Counted from the stretch's first letter, positions 44,606-57,095 are shown. The stretch is 64,000 bases of DNA from Sympetrum striolatum (GCA_947579665.1 CANPUZ010000067.1:303847-367846); one strand, 5' to 3'. The notes: generated by a model from the sequence alone, not told the origin. A program made the numbers and translations.

Positions 44606-45512
44606 GATAGTAGCAGAAGAGCCCATGATTCTCAATGGGGATATTAAATGTCATAAAAACCAGTGTAACAACCTCGATCCTAACACAAGTTTCATAATTG
44701 ATGATAGATAGCAAATACCATACTTTCCAAACAAATATACCAAGAAATCTAAGTTACAATTAAGTCTACATAGCTGTATCAACTCAATATCAGTCTCATA
44801 TACTCCGGATGAAAAATATCTTCAACTGAGACAGTATAAAAATATATTCTAAGATCACATTAGAATAAGCAGTACCATGTTTAAAGTTACATTTTCATGC
44901 AGGTACAAAGGGACAAATAAATCAAACATTCAACATATATTACAGAAATAGATTAGATATCACTCTAATAATCACCGATGAAATTTCTTTGGGGAAAGTA
45001 AATGTATTACGGAGCTGACTCTTATCTCAATCTTAAAATGTGTAACATAAACACGGAACACAAATAACACAATAGAAATTGCAATAGCAAAACAGAAACA
45101 AAGATTAAACACCAATAACAGAAGGATAGTAAATCAATATGAATTGGAAGCACTTAAAAACAACAAATAAATCAATTTTTACATTCTGCATTTAACAAAA
45201 TAAAATTGCTTTACCTTTTTGGTCTGTTATACGGTGTTGGAGATTTGCTACAACTTTACAACTCGCCGTTCTACTCCTTGAAGATTCTCAACACCGAATC
45301 TGGGAAATATTTACATTCTTTGCTAAACCATTTCCATAAATCGCTAAATATACATTATTGCAAATAGATTAGATTTAATACTTAATTCAGAAGAATTTAT
45401 TCAATACATCCGCAACTTACCAGGATATTTATATACAGCCCGTTGAATTGATCAAGAAAAATCAATTTTCGGTGAACCACAACTATAAAACTCATGTACG
45501 AAAATCAAAAAG
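44606..45512. other. AT-rich stretch, no supported gene
   Basis: A minus-strand block near 45,290-45,205 has a good acceptor (TTTCCCAG) and donor (AAGGTAAAG), but every frame holds stops. Otherwise featureless. Confidence 0.35.
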
Positions 45513-45860
45513 ATATCTTTGAGGATTATCCTTGGTTAGACGCTAGGTCAGGGGAAATAATCCCCTATTAAAAAAGCATTGCAGCGATTTTTAAGATTTT
45601 TTTTTGAATCTCTACCCTTGAAACTCAGCATGTGGATAGAAATCATTAATGTATTTCATAAATGCTGTCCACTGTTTTGCTGATGGTCCTTGGTTCGATC
45701 CCAGTGAGGCATTTGCATATCTCTATGAGTTTGTAATGGGGAAAACTAAATCCTATTTTAGGTACTTCCCGGCATGATATTGACTTCAAACTTTGCAATA
45801 AATGAGATCAAGTCAAAACAAGTCATAATGTGCATTCACAGCTGCCAATGCATTTTGTAC
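45513..45860 (+). repeat. Box-B/hairpin repeat fragment
   Basis: Cores near 45,525 (degenerate) and 45,693 (GGTTCGATCCCAGTGAGGC) with the family wording GGTACTTCCCGGCATGATAT. Plus orientation. A LINE-like 3' tail (AATAAATCAATTACTACTAC) follows near 46,040-46,062. Confidence 0.65.
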
Positions 45861-46139
45861 GAAAATCATTATTAATTTATTGTGTGTTTTGTTATCTACT
45901 TGCATTTTATGCATAAATTCAAATTGAAACTGTCTTATTTGGAATATGTATTCATTATCCTTTTTTGTTTACTTTCTTTTGCCATGGAGCATTTTTAAAT
46001 TCTGTTTATTGTTAGCATGTTCCAAAGGACAATAGAGCAATAAATCAATTACTACTACTAGATTTTTCAGGAATTTTTAAGGTACTTTCCAGACACTAAG
46101 AGTTGACACAACTACAAGAAAAATTAGAAGGAAGTTTCC

Positions 46140-46830
46140 CATTATTATCAAGGGTGACGTTTCTATGGTTATATATATAGAAGATTATGTCTTTTTGGAC
46201 CTCCGTGGTTTTGAAATCTTTACCAACAGGGAAGGTCACAAAAAATTTCCGAATATCACCCAACCTTCTTAAAATTTGGAATTTTGGGGCCTTCTGGCAT
46301 CAAACTAGAGGTCTGCATGGGCCAGGCCTCGGCCCATTAGCCGTGCTCGGGCAAGCAGGCAGTCTATTGGGCTAGGACCGGGCTTGGGTCCAGCGAAAAT
46401 TCAGGAAGGAGAGAATTATTCGTTCTTGAAGAGCATTAGTTTCTCGCATACCAGCAAAAGCCTCTTAAACTTGTAACGCAATGCTTAAACAAAATGCTTG
46501 GTCTTTGTGAAGGATTAAAAAACCTATTTGTTCACAATTCACAACAATTTATGGAAAGTTCGGGCTCGGGTCAGGTTTGAGAACAATGACTAGTATCAAC
46601 GTTCAGGCTGGGTCAGGTTTGGGCTGAAATTTTTGGCCCATTCAGACCTCTACATCAAATGCATGTTAGGTAGGATTGGAGTCTTAATTTCTCTGGAGGT
46701 TTACACACTGCCTGACAGTAAATCATAAAAATTTGGAGTTAATTAAACTTGCGGAACATGGTTAGAATTTGTATCCTATACAGGTATATCTCGCTATCTT
46801 AGCTATATATAATAGATAATGCTTGCAAAT
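46140..46830 (-). repeat. Box-B/hairpin repeat fragment, split by a hAT MITE
   Basis: Family wording before (TTTTGGGGCCTTCTGGCATC) and after (GAACATGGTTAGAATTTG, GGTATATCTCG near 46,780) the MITE at 46,306-46,652. The insertion lies inside a T-arm-like core. Confidence 0.65.
46306..46652. mobile_element. hAT-type MITE, TAGAGGTCTGCA ends
   Basis: 347 bp with inverted ends TAGAGGTCTGCATGGGCC / GGCCCATTCAGACCTCTA and an 8-bp target duplication CATCAAAC/CATCAAAT. The interior repeats GGGCTCGGGTCAGG-like words. TIR and duplication length fit hAT. Confidence 0.88.
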
Positions 46831-46989
46831 TAAATACAGGGTGTCCATATGAGAGGTGTCCAAAATAAAGTACTTATATCTTGGAATTTATTAATTACAC
46901 ATATATTCGATATGCACCATTTGAAAGGGAACCACTCAAATTTGTTTTGCATACACAATTGGCCCCAACAATCAACAGTGAAATCTGTT

Positions 46990-47407
46990 CATTGTTACAA
47001 AGAAACAATGGCGATGCAGTAAGAGAAGGTTGTATGAGAGTTGTGACTAGCCAAATTAAAGTATGTGACGGCTGTTCAGCGTCGTTTTAGAACCCAATAT
47101 GAACCTCGAAAAAGCAAAAGCATCCTGTTTCGCAACAACAAACAGAGAAGAATGAGATGCCAAGGAGGGTGGATCAGCACAGGCGGACCAATTGCTTGAC
47201 CTCAAAGGTGGCCAGTCTTAACCCCATTAGAAATTTTCCTGTGGAGTTATATTAAGGACTTTGTGTACCGGATGAAGACCAACAACATTCAGCACCGGGA
47301 AACCTGCATAATGTGGTTACCATAACACCTGACAGGCTTCAAGCAACATAGGATTAGGTCAAATATCGCCTGGATGTTTGTCACCAAGGGTGCCCACGTT
47401 GAAATAA
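46990..47407 (+). pseudogene. mariner-type transposase remnant
   Basis: An N-terminal piece reads TAVQRRFRTQYEPRKSKS (HTH and linker). It joins directly to the C-terminal part LTPLEIFLWSYIKDFVYRMK and later WMFVTKGAHVEI. In related insect transposases the catalytic Asp-rich centre lies between, and P-D-L-T-P-x-D-F-F-L-W-G-Y-x-K-D is the final catalytic block; here the Asp is Glu. Stops and the central deletion make it inactive. Confidence 0.75.
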
Positions 47408-47411
47408 ATTA

Positions 47412-47928
47412 CCGTATTTCCCAGCCTATAAAAGGCACCTGCGCATATGACACACCTTGATTTTTCAGGTAAGAATTTACAAAAAAACTCAAACTCTCTT
47501 ACATAAAGTTGAGTGCCGGTAAACTCCTTATCGTGAGAGATACAATGTATTAGCATAGGGATGACATCTCCAATGTGTATAAGTTTCGCAGCAGCACCAC
47601 ATGCGAGACTAAACTAAACGTGCGACATTGTATGCATTTCCGATTTACCTTTGAATTATTTTAAAGGAAGTTCTGTCATTGAAATATTAAAACAGTATTC
47701 CTTACTACTTAATCAAAAAAGCATAATTATCGAAATTTGTAATTAACTGAACTGTTTTCAATGCCTGATACAGTAAAAAATACTTCATGGTATGCATTTA
47801 TCCCGACAAATCGGCTTGCTTATTATAGCATGGAGTTATACCTGTATACTATCGGCGCATAAGACGCAGACTGATTTTACAGCATATTTTGGAGTAACAA
47901 AGTGCGTCTTATAGGCCGGGAAATACAG
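47412..47928. mobile_element. MITE, CCGTATTTCCC / ATAAGACGCAC family, copy C
   Basis: 517 bp flanked by TA. Ends CCGTATTTCCCAGCCTATAA and TTATAGGCCGGGAAATACAG. Same end pattern as copies A and B but a different, longer interior. Nested in the mariner element. Confidence 0.85.
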
Positions 47929-50029
47929 TAAGCAAAAAACAAAAAACTTTCAAAGTTTTCTATTGTAATGCTGAAAACCTGAAATGTTTATTACAAATAC
48001 TTTCCAAGATATAAATATTTCATTTTGGATACCTTTCATCCAGACACCCTGAAGTATTAAACAAAAGTATAGTAAAAACTGTGAGAAGTGGAATCTGTCT
48101 GAGGCGGAAACTTTTCAAAGCCGGAAATATCGAAATCGTTTTGCATAATGATCTTATTTTTCTTAAGAAAGTCCCTCAATAAGGCGGAACCTGCAAGACG
48201 TGGACGGAAAGATTTATACCTTGTATTACGAGCTGCAATAAGTAGAGTTTGAATCTGTGAAAGACGGAAAGAAAATTCAAACTTAAAGAAATTATGTTGG
48301 GTGTTATGGTTCCATTTAAAATATGCTTACCGTTGATGCCCCACTTCCGTTACGAAAATTCTTTGTTTGAAAGAACATTCTTTTCAAGAGGATTAAGTGA
48401 CCATAGTTGTAAAAATGAATTAGCGAAAGTAAAACTAAATGGCAAGTGCCCTCAACAGCCGAACTGATTGTGAGCTGGGCCATCCCTGGGTTTTCCTGAA
48501 TCCAGGGAAAATGGAGGCATAGAATTCATGGAACTAGGACTAATCTGTCGGAGCAATAGGATAGTGAAGGAACGGCTTGATCCCTGGGTTGTGTTCATTC
48601 ATTATCTCACTGAAGCAAAATCGGAAACTAGGAAATTCCATGCACTTTTCCATATCCTTTTGGGCCTCTCTGGTAGGAAAATCTTAACAAAGTCAGAGAA
48701 TTTAATGAGGAAGGATTATAGTTTCTGGTTAAAGTGAAAAGTTCAGTCCCTCTGGGTTCTCTAATTGTGTCCCGAAAAGTGTTTATGGTCCCTACAGTCT
48801 ATCTCTCAGTGCGAGACATGTGATCACTCTTCTCTCGTCTAGCAACAGTTAGGAGAATTTGAGCTAATACCAACTGCTGTAAGTATTAATTCAATTCATC
48901 TGTTAGGTCAATGGAAAATTGTACCCTATTTTAGGTACCTACAAGGGCGTCGCCAGGGGGGGGCAGCTCCCTCCCATGGAGACCCATTCGTAATTTGGTT
49001 TGGGAGGTGTTGGAGAAACAATTTTTAGGCACGAGCGTATTTGAAAAGAATTTAGACCCAAAACAAAGTCAGGTGTTGGCATGTGTAAACACCAGTGTTG
49101 GGAAAAGTACTGATAAAATGTAATTGGGCTCAATTACAATTAATCTGTCAAATTGGTAATCAGTTACAATTACAAATCAGATTTCGGAAATTCATCAGAA
49201 GCTGGGGAAACTTCCCCTCTTTTCACAATATTTAAAAGTATTGCTTCCTCATCGCTTTTCATTCTTGCAGTAAAGTATTTGTTTTATTATCATAACCTGC
49301 AGTTATTTTACCTTCATTGTGTACCCTCAATTGGGCAGCCTCACAGGGATATTGCTATCTCTAGCGCCCAAAAGTAAGGCCAAAAAAAGGGCAGATTGCG
49401 CATTTAGCCATGCTGGGTTGCACTTTTCGTATATCCCTGTACCAATACATTGTTTTTTTGTGATTTGTTTTTTTGTGAAGGTTTGATTGAGAAAGTCGAA
49501 CGTTTTGAAACACAAAATTTAGTTTGAGCAATGCGTAACACGAAGCAATTTTGTTATTTTGCATTTCTAAAGGTTTTACAGGTAAATAAGCAGGGGCTTG
49601 TTTCTGCCTGCAGCATGCTCAATTGCTGTGCATCAGAACAGCTGCCCCCACAAAATTTTCCAAAACTAGAATGTATGCATCTTCCTTAATTTTATTATTT
49701 CATTCATTATCTGAACTCTATGAATCAGAACGAACGTCAGTATTAATCCACGGCATTTTAATGAACATTTCATTGTGCTCTTGGCTGCACCTGCAGGTCT
49801 TGAATGGTATACAAGTTCTCGTATTCGTCATTATGACAACTTTTAATATATTAAGTACCAATTATGAATTAGAACAAACATTTGCACAAGCGGAAAATCT
49901 CTAATTACCCTGATAAGCTATTATAATGTATGATAGAGTAGCTTTATTTCATTGCGGTAAACGACTATTAAGGAATTTTATGCCATACTTGGTATTGATC
50001 AATTAAAAACTAAGACAGATTAATGCAGT

Positions 50030-50350
50030 AGAAGGTAAAATAATTTTACCTATCTCTGTAAAACAAAGCTGTTTCATCAACGTTTGCTATGTTATTGGGG
50101 CTATAATTAGAGATACTTTAACTTCCTGTGCCAATTCTCCACAGTAACTTTACCTACCTCTTCTGCTTCCCCTCAGGAGATATTAAATGTAATGCAGTGT
50201 CTTTTCCTAAAACTTTGCAACCATTTGATGCAGAAAAGTTATCAAGCTTAAGTATTCCTGCAGTCTCCTTGGCTTTTTCTTAAAGAATAGGGCCAGAAAT
50301 GGGAAAGTTCTTAGCTGTGGCTGCAGAAAACCATTCAAACACAGTGTGAT
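50030..50350 (-). pseudogene. Tigger 3 transposase, N-terminal part, inverted
   Basis: On the minus strand: VFEWFSAATAKNFPISGPIL, then LKLDNFSASNG (CENP-B-type HTH), VENWHRKLK and NVDETALFYR with the first catalytic Asp. Wording and order are those of a Tigger transposase, but this block points away from the rest of the protein. Frameshifts and stops are present. Confidence 0.75.
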
Positions 50351-50439
50351 TTAATTCACTGTATTTTTTGTAAAATATAAAAAACCCCTCGCCATCCTCA
50401 TCCGAAATTTTACCCAGAGATCTACCAAATAAAACGTTA

Positions 50440-51514
50440 CAAATGAAAGGAGAATAGTGTTCTGGAGGTCGGTATTCAAAAGAAAGAATAACTGTTTTTT
50501 TGGTCGCATTTTCCAATGGAAAACTAAAAAATCCGTTGGCAATCGGAAAAAGTGAAAATCCACGCTGCTTTAAAAATATGAAGAAGAACGAACTTCCTGT
50601 GGAATGGAAATCAAATAAGAAAGCATGGATTCGAAGAATTTTTGAATAAATTGAATAAACGAATGGAATGACAATATAGGAATATTCTCCTTTTCCTAGA
50701 CAATGCAACATGCCACCCAAGAATTCCACTTTCAAATGTTCAGCTATTATTCCTGCCTACTAGCACAACATCAGTTCTGCAGCCTTTGGACAATGGAATC
50801 ATCCAAAATGTAAAGATAAATTACAGGAAACTGATGCTGCAGCATCTTGTTAAAAGAATGGAAGAATGTGAGAGAGTATCCAACTTAACTTGTAATATTA
50901 ATGTGTTGGATGCTATCACATTTTTAATCCATTCAGTGAAGTTTGTGAAGGATGAATGTGTAAGAAAGTGTTTCCAAAACTGTGGATTCATTTTTTATGA
51001 TATCACTGACTTTGAGGAAATAAATTACGATTACAGTGAAATACAATGTTTGATTGATGAAATGAAAGATGCGAAAGCTGTGAATGCAGAAAGTTTTGTG
51101 AAGAACGAAGCTAATGTTTTCACAGAAACTGATAACATTGACATTCAAGCAGTGGTTGAGTGTGAAGCTAGTGACTATGTGAGAAATTCAGATGATGAAC
51201 AGAGTGAATGTGAGGGACTGCAAACACCTTCTGCATCACATGCCTTGGTTCACATCAACGCTCTCAAGCAGTATGCCAAAATGAAGAGGAATAATTATTT
51301 TTACAAAAACATTGTGGAGTTAGAATTTTCTTTTAAAAGTATAAGGAAATCTCCGAAAAAAAGGAAAGCAATTAAAATTAAACAATTTATCCAAATAACT
51401 TTTAGTTATGTCTTTGTATTGATAATAATTGTATCACAGAATCAAAAAGCGAATTATTTTACTTTTAAAGCCTCAAATCTATTTCATAAGCTCTGGATTT
51501 ATGAAGGAAAATAA
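50440..51514 (+). pseudogene. Tigger 3 transposase, catalytic core and C-terminus
   Basis: Plus strand: ERITVFLVAFSNGKLKNPL, IGKSENPRCFKNMK, LPVEWKSNKKAWIRRIFE, then after frameshifts DNATCHPRIPLSNVQLLFLP (second catalytic Asp) and TSVLQPLDNGIIQNVKINYR. From 50,786 a 242-codon frame runs to the end, with an acidic middle and the helix NCGFIFYDI. The core is clear, but it lacks the N-terminus, which is inverted at 50,030-50,350. Confidence 0.85.
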
Positions 51515-51757
51515 TTGAAGTACAATAAAATTCTTCCTGCGCATTATTTTTCACATAAGCATTAAATGCTGTTTTTGTTACCTTTTCTTCCCCTGAGGCC
51601 TACACAAATTACCTCATTCTACTGAAAATTTATTTGGCAATAAGTTATTTGCATATATGTCCGTGAATATTGCATTAACCTGTCTAAGAAGGAAACCCTG
51701 CATAAGCCGGAAATAGAGAGTGGTCCCCTGATAGTCCACCTTAGACAGGTTTTACTG

Positions 51758-52473
51758 TACTATGCTTTTAAGAATCACCAATTAGCATCAGTAATTAATT
51801 TATATCCCAGATTCCAAGGATAGCTTGCAATCAGGCAATTGGTCCATGCAAATAGGTCATCAGCAGTGATTAAGTTACTAAAACAGAACTCCACGGATAC
51901 CAAAAATAAACAATACTAGAAAAATCTGATTTGCCAGCACATGACTTTCTCCATATAGTAATTCCTCCTCAAAATCAAAATAATGAGCAACGGAAAATAA
52001 CACACAAACAACACAAACGATTAACAAAAATAAAGACTATATTTTTAAACAGTGAAAACTTAAAAAGTAACAGAGAATTACGATAATTATTAATATACGC
52101 AAAAGAAAACAAAGAAGACAAATGGAGGAAAAAACCAAAGAAGAAAACCTTATCAATCAGCCAGAGTTCAATCTATAGCAAGTGTGAGCAAAAGATGGTT
52201 TGCATTGCATTGTTTGCCATGTAAACAAACCCTTAGTTACAAAATTTATTGTTATTATTTTAGGGATCCCCAAAGATGTATTTCCCTTGAAATCTCTAAG
52301 TCAATTTTTTTCATAAAAACAATACTTTCTCTAAACTACTTATATGGAGAAAGTAAAATTGACTGCAGTGTGACAGGCTGACAGGAAAACAAACTTGAAT
52401 GTAAGCATTACAAAAACAAATGATTGACAACTGCAAATTTGCAACTGTAAATATTTTGTCCTTAATACCACAC
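51758..52473. other. Intronic AT-rich sequence with a terminal-repeat relic
   Basis: AAAAATCTGATTTGCCAGCA near 51,922 and TATATGGAGAAAGTAAA near 52,341 are ends of the family better seen at 55.5-56.6 kb. No exon seen. Confidence 0.4.
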
Positions 52474-52548
52474 CTGATTGAAATGTTGCGATTCTGTTTC
52501 AGGGCCCACTGTGGGATAAATGTCTCCATTTTCTTGCTCAACAAATAC
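52474..52548 (-). CDS. Acidic linker exon of a minus-strand gene (third duplicate type)
   Basis: 75 nt, 25 codons, phase 0 at both sides; acceptor CTTGTCTAG, donor GTGTGG. It reads VFVEQENGDIYPTV and ends SQHFNQ. It shares its start (V/M-x-I/V-x-Q/P-E) and its end (F/Y-N-Q before the donor) with exons at 62,870-62,956 and 63,037-63,120, so it is probably another copy of the same ancestral exon in one gene. No function can be assigned to it alone. Confidence 0.6.
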
Positions 52549-53090
52549 CTAGACAAGAGAAAACCATCAATTAGACACAAATTCATGAGTTAAATATTGG
52601 TCAGAATTCAAATTGGATATAGGTTACACATTTGAATCAAACAATAATTATTTTATGTAATAAACTAGCTGAAGCGCCTGTTGAATCTCAACAGGGAATG
52701 TAGGAGTAGATTTAATTGAAGTCGTCGGTCGTGCAATGATTAAATACCCTTTAATTATACACAACTAAAATCCCATTCTATTCTATACAGGAAAATGCGT
52801 GGATTCAACAATGGGATCGGTCGTCAGGGGGACTGATTGTTTACTAACTCAAAGATATGGGAAAGTTTACGCTTATTTTGTTGAAATTCTCAAATTTTCA
52901 ATGCACAAACTGAATCTCACGTCCAAAATAAGAATCTTCATTTAATTTCCTTTCTTTTGGTGCTTGTCTCGACTCTTTATGAATATTCCTTCTAATTTAA
53001 TTCTTCCAAAGAAACAAAGCCTGCAATCAAATTCAACCAGCTCGGCCTTCACTTCATGGAATTCAATAATAAATAAATAAAAGAATGAAT
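52549..53090. other. Anonymous intronic sequence
   Basis: No coding or transposon signature that I can support. Confidence 0.35.
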
Positions 53091-53094
53091 TAAC

Positions 53095-53715
53095 TAAGTC
53101 TATATTCCTTAGTATTTAAACATACAAAACATGACCAGTTTCAACGTCTAAGCGTCATCATCTGGCGTGAGGAATTAATGAAGGCAGACAGTATATATAG
53201 AGAGTCCAAGGTTAAGGTGGGGAAAAAAGAAGGGAGTATTATAGGAAGGGGAGCATAAAGGGAGCATAAAAGATGTTTTAAGAATGGAAACATCTCTTCC
53301 CAGTCCCACTTTGCAGAACATTAATAACCCAAAATCATAGTTCCGATTTCCGTCCCATAATTTTACACTCGGGAAAAAAGGGCATAAAATTGGTGTTACT
53401 AGAGCAATTTGAAATCAAGTCAAACCGGCTTCACCCTTCATCTATAGTCAACAAATACATTTTTCTTTCCCTCTCTCTAATTATTCAGGCACTTTTACCA
53501 TCCCCTGCAGAATTCCAGTAAACAACTCTAATACTACCTTCTTTTCCCTCACTTTAACCTTGGACTCTCTATATATACTGTCTGCTTCCGATAATTCCTC
53601 ACACCAGATGATGATGCTAAGACATTGAAAGTGGTCATGTGTTTAATTTGTATGTATTGTGTGTATTTTTTTAATACTGTGGAATATAGACTTAGTTAAT
53701 TCATTCTTTTATTTA
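53095..53715. repeat. Large inverted repeat, possibly Penelope-related
   Basis: Arms 53,095-53,225 and 53,566-53,715 match in inverse orientation (AGACAGTATATATAGAGAGT, GTGAGGAATTA, ACTAAGTCTATATTCC). Both arms hold CAGATGATGA, a stem and GAAA(C/G)TGGTC, close to but not equal to a hammerhead core. Confidence 0.6.
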
Positions 53716-54376
53716 TTTATTTAAGGCTTGTAATAGTTGAAATTGAAGTTCACTTGTATTCCTTATGGAAATTTATCTAAGCGATCTTGGTTCAAACACG
53801 GCAAAATTGATTAAAATTTCGTCAATAATTCTTTCCTAATTTCAGAAAACGCATGTAAAGTTTGAAGCAAATTGCGCAAACAATGTGGACTCCAATCCAA
53901 GACTCAAACCTACAGAATTTCTGCTTTTATAAATATACAAGACATCTAACTTCCCTTATCAGAGAGCTGTTAATCTACCCTTCCTGACTGATGTACGTTC
54001 CTGCAATTGCTGGTACCTTTTCATTCGACAATTTTACAGGATTCGAACCCATATCGCTCAGGTGGTTTTCCATAAAGAATACACGTAAAATTCATTTTTA
54101 TCACATACAGGGTTTATTCCTTTCGCAAAATTAAATTAGAAGGATTAGTCACATGTAACATATGTTAAATTCAGCTGTCTTTTTATGGGATGAATTGCTA
54201 GTCTTTCATAAAAATAAGGAAATTATAAATAAATATGAAATCAAATGAAAATAAAAAATTATCACATAGGTAAAAATCATGACCGACAACAATTACTTCA
54301 TCATTGCAAAGTTTTAAATATAATTGCTACTGGATCAGAAAAATTAAAATTAGAAGGAGATTAACTAATTGTAGAT
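53716..54376. other. Anonymous sequence
   Basis: One isolated T-arm-like word (GGATTCGAACCCATATCGC near 54,041). Nothing else supported. Confidence 0.35.
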
Positions 54377-54380
54377 TTAA

Positions 54381-54949
54381 CCCTTTAGCACTCGTGCACT
54401 GAGTGAGCCAGTGTATACATTTTCATTTGTAACTTTTTAATCTTTCCTCGTAATCACTCTGTGTCCCTCAAGTTTTCCCACAATAATATTCTCTATGTAC
54501 CACCAGAGTTTTGCAGAAATTGGGTAAAATTTACAGCAACAAAGACATTTTTTTGAAGCTCATGTCACGCTGGTGAACCCCGTGCCCAGGTTCAACTGAA
54601 TATTTTACTACAAAGAGGAGTAATTGTATTAGGATATAAAGACCATTTCCATGTACTAATAAATTAATGTGAACTGTGAAGGTTTGTGCACAACTTTATA
54701 CCTAAGTTATTTCCTTGAAGGTTTCAATCGTTTAAAAATATTTAAGCGTGATTTATTCTGTTTATCATTAAAAATTATTAGAAAATATTCAATTCGTCAA
54801 TCGATTTTCAGGGCTTACACTATTGTGTAACGGCTATAAAATATAAATTTATGGAAATCATCTTATTTTAAGAAAATATTTTAAAAATTAATCACTGGCG
54901 CATGAAGTGCGCTGGCGCGACTGCTCCATGGGGCACGAGTGCTCGAGGG
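54381..54949. mobile_element. piggyBac-like MITE
   Basis: 569 bp between two TTAA sites. Inverted ends CCCTTTAGCACTCGTGC and CCCTCGAGCACTCGTGC. Non-coding interior. TTAA target and CCC start are characteristic of piggyBac derivatives. Confidence 0.82.
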
Positions 54950-55529
54950 TTAACCACTATGTTACATCTGTATTACAATATTAATATTGCCCTCATCGAA
55001 AGAGTACAAAATGAGTTTTTAAGAATTGTAAATTATTACGCTGGATTTATAACTAAATATATCTCTTACAATGAAACTATGTTAACTTAGGACATTCACT
55101 CTCTGTCTGTTAAAATGAAACTTCATGTTTTTACGTTTTTATAATAACATATTAATTATCTTGTGAAACTAATCAACCCAACCTATTTGATCCCCAATTA
55201 ACATCAGCAGTCAACCTAAATGTACTGAGAAAGGCATATTTTGCCAATTTTCATTCGGTGACAACATATAGCATTTAAATATTCAGATCTATTTCAAGCA
55301 AGGACTACAACAGAGTAGCACAGGTACTGTAAAGCGATTTACATACACAATTTCATATTACAATAATATATATCCTACATATTTGAAAAAAAAAATAATA
55401 ACAACAAATTAATAAAATTGCATTTATTACAATGCGCCACTCCTCACAAGCAATTCTTTGTATTCTATTGAAGAGTTTTATAATTGTTATTTTGAAAATT
55501 AATTTTGTATTTTGCATCAGTGATTTTTT

Positions 55530-56577
55530 GCTCTTTTTACTTTCTCCATATACGAAGTATAGAGAAAGTATTTTTTTCATGAAAAAAATCGACTTCGAGA
55601 TTTCAACGGAAATACATGTTTTAGGGTCCCTAAAACACGTTTTGACCATTTTTGGAATGATGTCTGTGTGTATGTGTGTGTGTAAGTGTGTGTGTGTGTA
55701 TGTGTGTGTGTGATATTGGGCGCTCTAACGTGAAAACTATTAGTCGTATCAATACCAAACTTCATATATAGTACTGTGGTGTGTGCTGTCAGAGTTGATT
55801 AGTTTTTGGAGTAAATCGATCAACAGGAAGTTGAGCTTTATTCATAAAAGCTTATTTCCGGTTTTATAAATATCTCCATAAATATGATATATAGGTATAT
55901 TGTATACCTTATAAAAGTTTTAGATAATGTACCTTACTATAACTTTTGTATTTAACATATTTTTGTATCACCGGTTGATTAGGAGTTATTCGTGAAATAC
56001 TGATAAACCGGAAGAAGATGATTATGTACTTTGTGGGCGCTCTAACATGAAAACTATTTGTCGGATCAACACCAAATTTCATATGTAGTACTTTTATTAC
56101 AGTCGTTAGAGTTGATTAGTTTTTCGAGTGAATCGGTTAACCGGAAGTTGAGCTTCATTCTTCAAAGCTCATTTCCGGTTTTCAAAATATCTCCATAAAT
56201 ATGATATTTAGGTATATACTATTATTTATAAATGTTTTAGAAAATGTAATTTACCATAACTTTTGTATGAAACATATTTTTGTATCATTGATTTTTTAGG
56301 AGTTATTCATGAAATACTGATAAACTGGAAGTTGCTGATTATGTACTTTGCGGGCGCTCTGGGCTCTATGGGCGAAAGGCCATTTCATCGTTTTTCATCG
56401 AACATGTCCCAAAAAACATTATTTATAACGTTAGTGACGTAAAAGATAATAATATTTAAATTAATCACTCATCTTCCAAGTTTAGATGGAATATAGAGTT
56501 CGAAATTACTGTTGTAGATAAATATTTACATCTTATGTATGGAGAAAGTCATGTGCTGGCCACATCAGATTTTTCCT
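55530..56577. repeat. TIR family with 318-bp tandem duplication and GT microsatellite
   Basis: Ends carry ATGGAGAAAGTCATGTGCTG...AAAATCTGATGTGGCC-type wording. A GT-rich microsatellite lies at about 55,663-55,713. Two direct copies of about 318 bp follow (55,716-56,033 and 56,034-56,350), each starting GGGCGCTCTAAC and ending ATTATGTACTTTG; a third copy begins and breaks off. Related pieces are at 24.86 and 51.92 kb. Confidence 0.75.
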
Positions 56578-57095
56578 AATGGTATTTATTTTTGACAATG
56601 TCTGCTACTTTGCCGTGTAAAGGTAAATAGATATATAAAGATAATAATAATTATTATATAAAAGTAAAATCTATTATTTCTGATACATTATATAATTTTC
56701 TCCTCAAATTGTATTTATCTACAGTAGATGATAGTTTATCCGAACATCTAAACCACGAACACATCCAAACAACGAACATTTCACGATAGATATACAGTAA
56801 TTTTGAACACCACCACTACAAGTGTTTTGCACCCATAGAGTAAGGATGGGGTAGAGTGCTTGACAGGCTGCGCAGTAGCCGAGCCGATGTTACAGCATTA
56901 AACCACGTGACTTTTCCGTTTTCTAGCGGCAATTCAAATACGCTGTGGAGTTTCATCTTGAAAAATCGAGTTTTTAAGTAACTCTGAACTACGTAGTTAA
57001 TGTGTATATTATTTTAATAGATAGTAGAGTTTCCAATTAAAGTTTTCTTATTATAATAATCAACATCGGGTATATATTTATCATTGTTTAAGAAT

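Larger units (their letters stand above)
46837..48051 (+). mobile_element. mariner-like element, CAGGGTGTCC ends
   Basis: Inverted ends CAGGGTGTCCATATGAGAGG (left) and CAGGGTGTCTGGATGAAAGG (right), both followed by TCCAAAAT and a CTTATATCTTGG-like tail. TA precedes the left end; the right flank is AA. A 517-bp MITE is nested inside, and the transposase is internally deleted. Confidence 0.8.
48071..51757. mobile_element. pogo/Tigger-type DNA transposon 3, internally rearranged
   Basis: The right end is CAGTAAAACCTGTCTAAGGT, flanked by TA. The left end (48,071 onward, TAGTAAAAACTG, then CTGTCTGAGGCGGAA near 48,096) is diverged but follows a TA. Transposase parts lie on opposite strands (50,350-50,030 minus; 50,440-51,514 plus). 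A stretch with a hAT-like end (CAGTGTTGGG at 49,093) and the repeat shared with 27.55 kb are nested to the left of the transposase. Confidence 0.8.

Noticed and set aside
45205..45290. Minus-strand block with good acceptor and donor
   Set aside because: All three frames contain stop codons, so it is not a coding exon as it stands.
55577..55765. Thr-His/Cys-Val-rich frames
   Set aside because: Translation of the GT microsatellite.
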